A stretch of 6,920 bases of DNA from Patescibacteria group bacterium (lineage in GTDB: Bacteria; Patescibacteriota; Patescibacteriia; JAGPKW01): positions 1-6,920 of the forward strand of contig JAGPKW010000044.1 of NCBI GenBank assembly GCA_018053685.1. The letters are read 5' to 3'. The notes under the pieces were generated by a model that had not been told where the DNA came from, did no database searches, and saw only the letters and a list, made by a program, of their open reading frames with translations. Of this stretch, positions 6,301 through 6,920 are shown piece by piece (the first letter of the stretch is position 1; each line of letters starts with the position of its first letter). The position numbers and the translations under genes are program-made.

Positions 6301-6579
6301 ATGGATGAAGAAACTTTCAAAAGAGAGTTCAATGCAAAATACAATACAGACCAATTTTTAGAACCTTGGTCTTTATTATTAATGAGAAAAGAAAAGAATA
6401 CAGTAGAATTTCAAGTTGCTGACTATTATCCAAAGCTTGTACAACCAGGAGAACCCTTTCCAGAAGTAGAAGATATTCCTTTAGAGGAGCTTGAAAAACA
6501 TAAAGATGCTATTAAGGATCTAATACATTCTGTTGATCCTGATGTAAATACCATCATTATTAATAAGGTAATTATCTGA
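6301..6579 (+). CDS. Small acidic protein, unknown function
   Basis: This 92-residue protein has no signal peptide and no membrane segment. It is acidic, with Glu/Asp-rich stretches (EPFPEVEDIPLEELEKH, about residues 51-67), a helix-like N-terminus (EETFKREFNAKYN) and a beta-like end (NTIIINKVII). I do not recognise a family. It is intact, carries plausible -10 boxes directly upstream and stands alone: the nuclease operon ends 325 bases before it, and nothing follows on its strand. Its size and acidity would suit an antitoxin, inhibitor or DNA-mimic-like partner, but nothing in the sequence proves that. No codon-use oddity was noticed. Confidence 0.6.
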   Translation: MDEETFKREFNAKYNTDQFLEPWSLLLMRKEKNTVEFQVADYYPKLVQPGEPFPEVEDIPLEELEKHKDAIKDLIHSVDPDVNTIIINKVII

Positions 6580-6724
6580 AAACAGATATTATAAAGATTA
6601 TACGAATACTAATAGCCTAGTATATAAGACCTTCCTCTACCTCTACACTTAAATACTTATCTCTATATTAAAGGATCACTTTCTATAATTGCTACTAACA
6701 ACATCTTCCTTATTAACAAAAGAT

Positions 6725-6762
6725 TTTATATAATAAATTCGCACGCTTTGTAACACGCGGAG
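6725..6762 (-). repeat. Two-hairpin element, copy 2
   Basis: The minus-strand RNA CGCGUGU-UACAAA-GCGUGCG forms the same 7-bp, 6-loop hairpin as copy 1 (core plus flanks 6738-6762). It abuts a weaker second hairpin, TTTAT-TAT-ATAAA (6725-6737). It starts six bases after the stop codon of the partial gene at 6769, so it would form the 3' end of that mRNA. The U-rich sequence after it could assist termination. Copy 1 also lies at the 3' end of a minus-strand gene. Confidence 0.6.
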
Positions 6763-6768
6763 TTTTTC

Positions 6769-6920
6769 TTAACTCTTAAACAATTTTAACTTTCCAAAAG
6801 GTGATTTAGCTGTTAATACTTTATCTGTATTAAATAATCTAACAGATAAATACATCATAAAAGCAGCAAAAACAGCTAAATATACTATTCCTACAATTAC
6901 TATTGAATAATTATCAAATA
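6769..6920 (-). CDS. C-terminal part of a membrane protein, possibly ABC-2 permease (cut by window edge)
   Basis: The minus-strand frame from the right edge reads a final hydrophobic helix (IVIVGIVYLAVFAAFMMYLS) followed by VRLFNTDKVLTAKSPFGK and KLFKS, and stops at TAA 6769-6771. A last transmembrane helix followed by 'RLF..DKVL' and a short basic tail resembles the C-terminus of ABC-2 type transporter permeases as I know them. Only about 50 residues are visible, so the family call is tentative. The two-hairpin element begins six bases after the stop. The gene is on the strand opposite to the nuclease operon and may lie outside the accessory island. Confidence 0.5.
   Translation of the reverse strand, partial: FDNYSIVIVGIVYLAVFAAFMMYLSVRLFNTDKVLTAKSPFGKLKLFKS

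Noticed and set aside
1694..6762. CGCGGAG shared by the tRNA 3' end and both hairpin copies as attachment-site duplicates
   Set aside because: Only seven bases are shared and the flanks differ. The hairpin copies are better explained by their own conserved stem, so there is no real duplication of the tRNA end in the window.

Overview
The window looks like accessory DNA from an AT-rich bacterium with very few Shine-Dalgarno sites. The tRNA-Asn (TCC at the 5' end, GGAG-CCA at the 3' end, CCA encoded) has bacterial character. Two complete genes (ATG at 621 and 3027) have an extended -10 box (TGATATACT, TGGTATAAT) 5-8 bases before the start codon, so they are probably leaderless. A Patescibacteria/CPR-type genome is my best guess, from the style of the serine recombinase and FtsK remnants and the missing ribosome binding sites. 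This is inference; archaeal TATA-like readings of some promoters were considered and judged weaker.

Layout. Bases 116-191 are tRNA-Asn. Antisense to its 3' half begins the C-terminal remnant of a serine recombinase (150-404, minus), which suggests that a mobile element once abutted the tRNA. Bases 405-620 are AT-rich with no convincing gene, apart from the -10 box at 604-612. A DUF4238 protein follows (621-1529). Next, on the minus strand, come an intact three-helix membrane protein (2130-2780) and, 20 bases downstream, a broken FtsK-type ATPase (1652-2109). That ATPase has a frameshift just before Walker A, a Gly-to-Glu change inside Walker A, and an end just after Walker B, where a small two-hairpin element begins.

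From about 2817 the plus strand carries a probable small structured RNA. It has two well-formed hairpins, the second ending in a T-tract. It is followed by a two-gene operon: a C-terminal HEPN RNase-like protein (3027-4328) and a DUF4365 PD-(D/E)XK nuclease-like protein (4339-5976). Together these look like an anti-phage or toxin-type nuclease module and are the most interesting part of the window.

Bases 5980-6252 hold a decayed minus-strand gene, divergent from an intact 92-residue acidic protein (6301-6579). Bases 6580-6724 show nothing recognisable. At the right edge a second copy of the two-hairpin element (6725-6762) lies directly after the stop codon of a truncated minus-strand membrane protein (6769-6920), perhaps an ABC-2 type permease.

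The two hairpin copies differ in ways that preserve base pairing in the minus-strand RNA, so they appear to be a genuine repeated RNA element. Overall this is an island of integration scars, decaying mobile-element genes and at least three intact nuclease- or defence-like genes.
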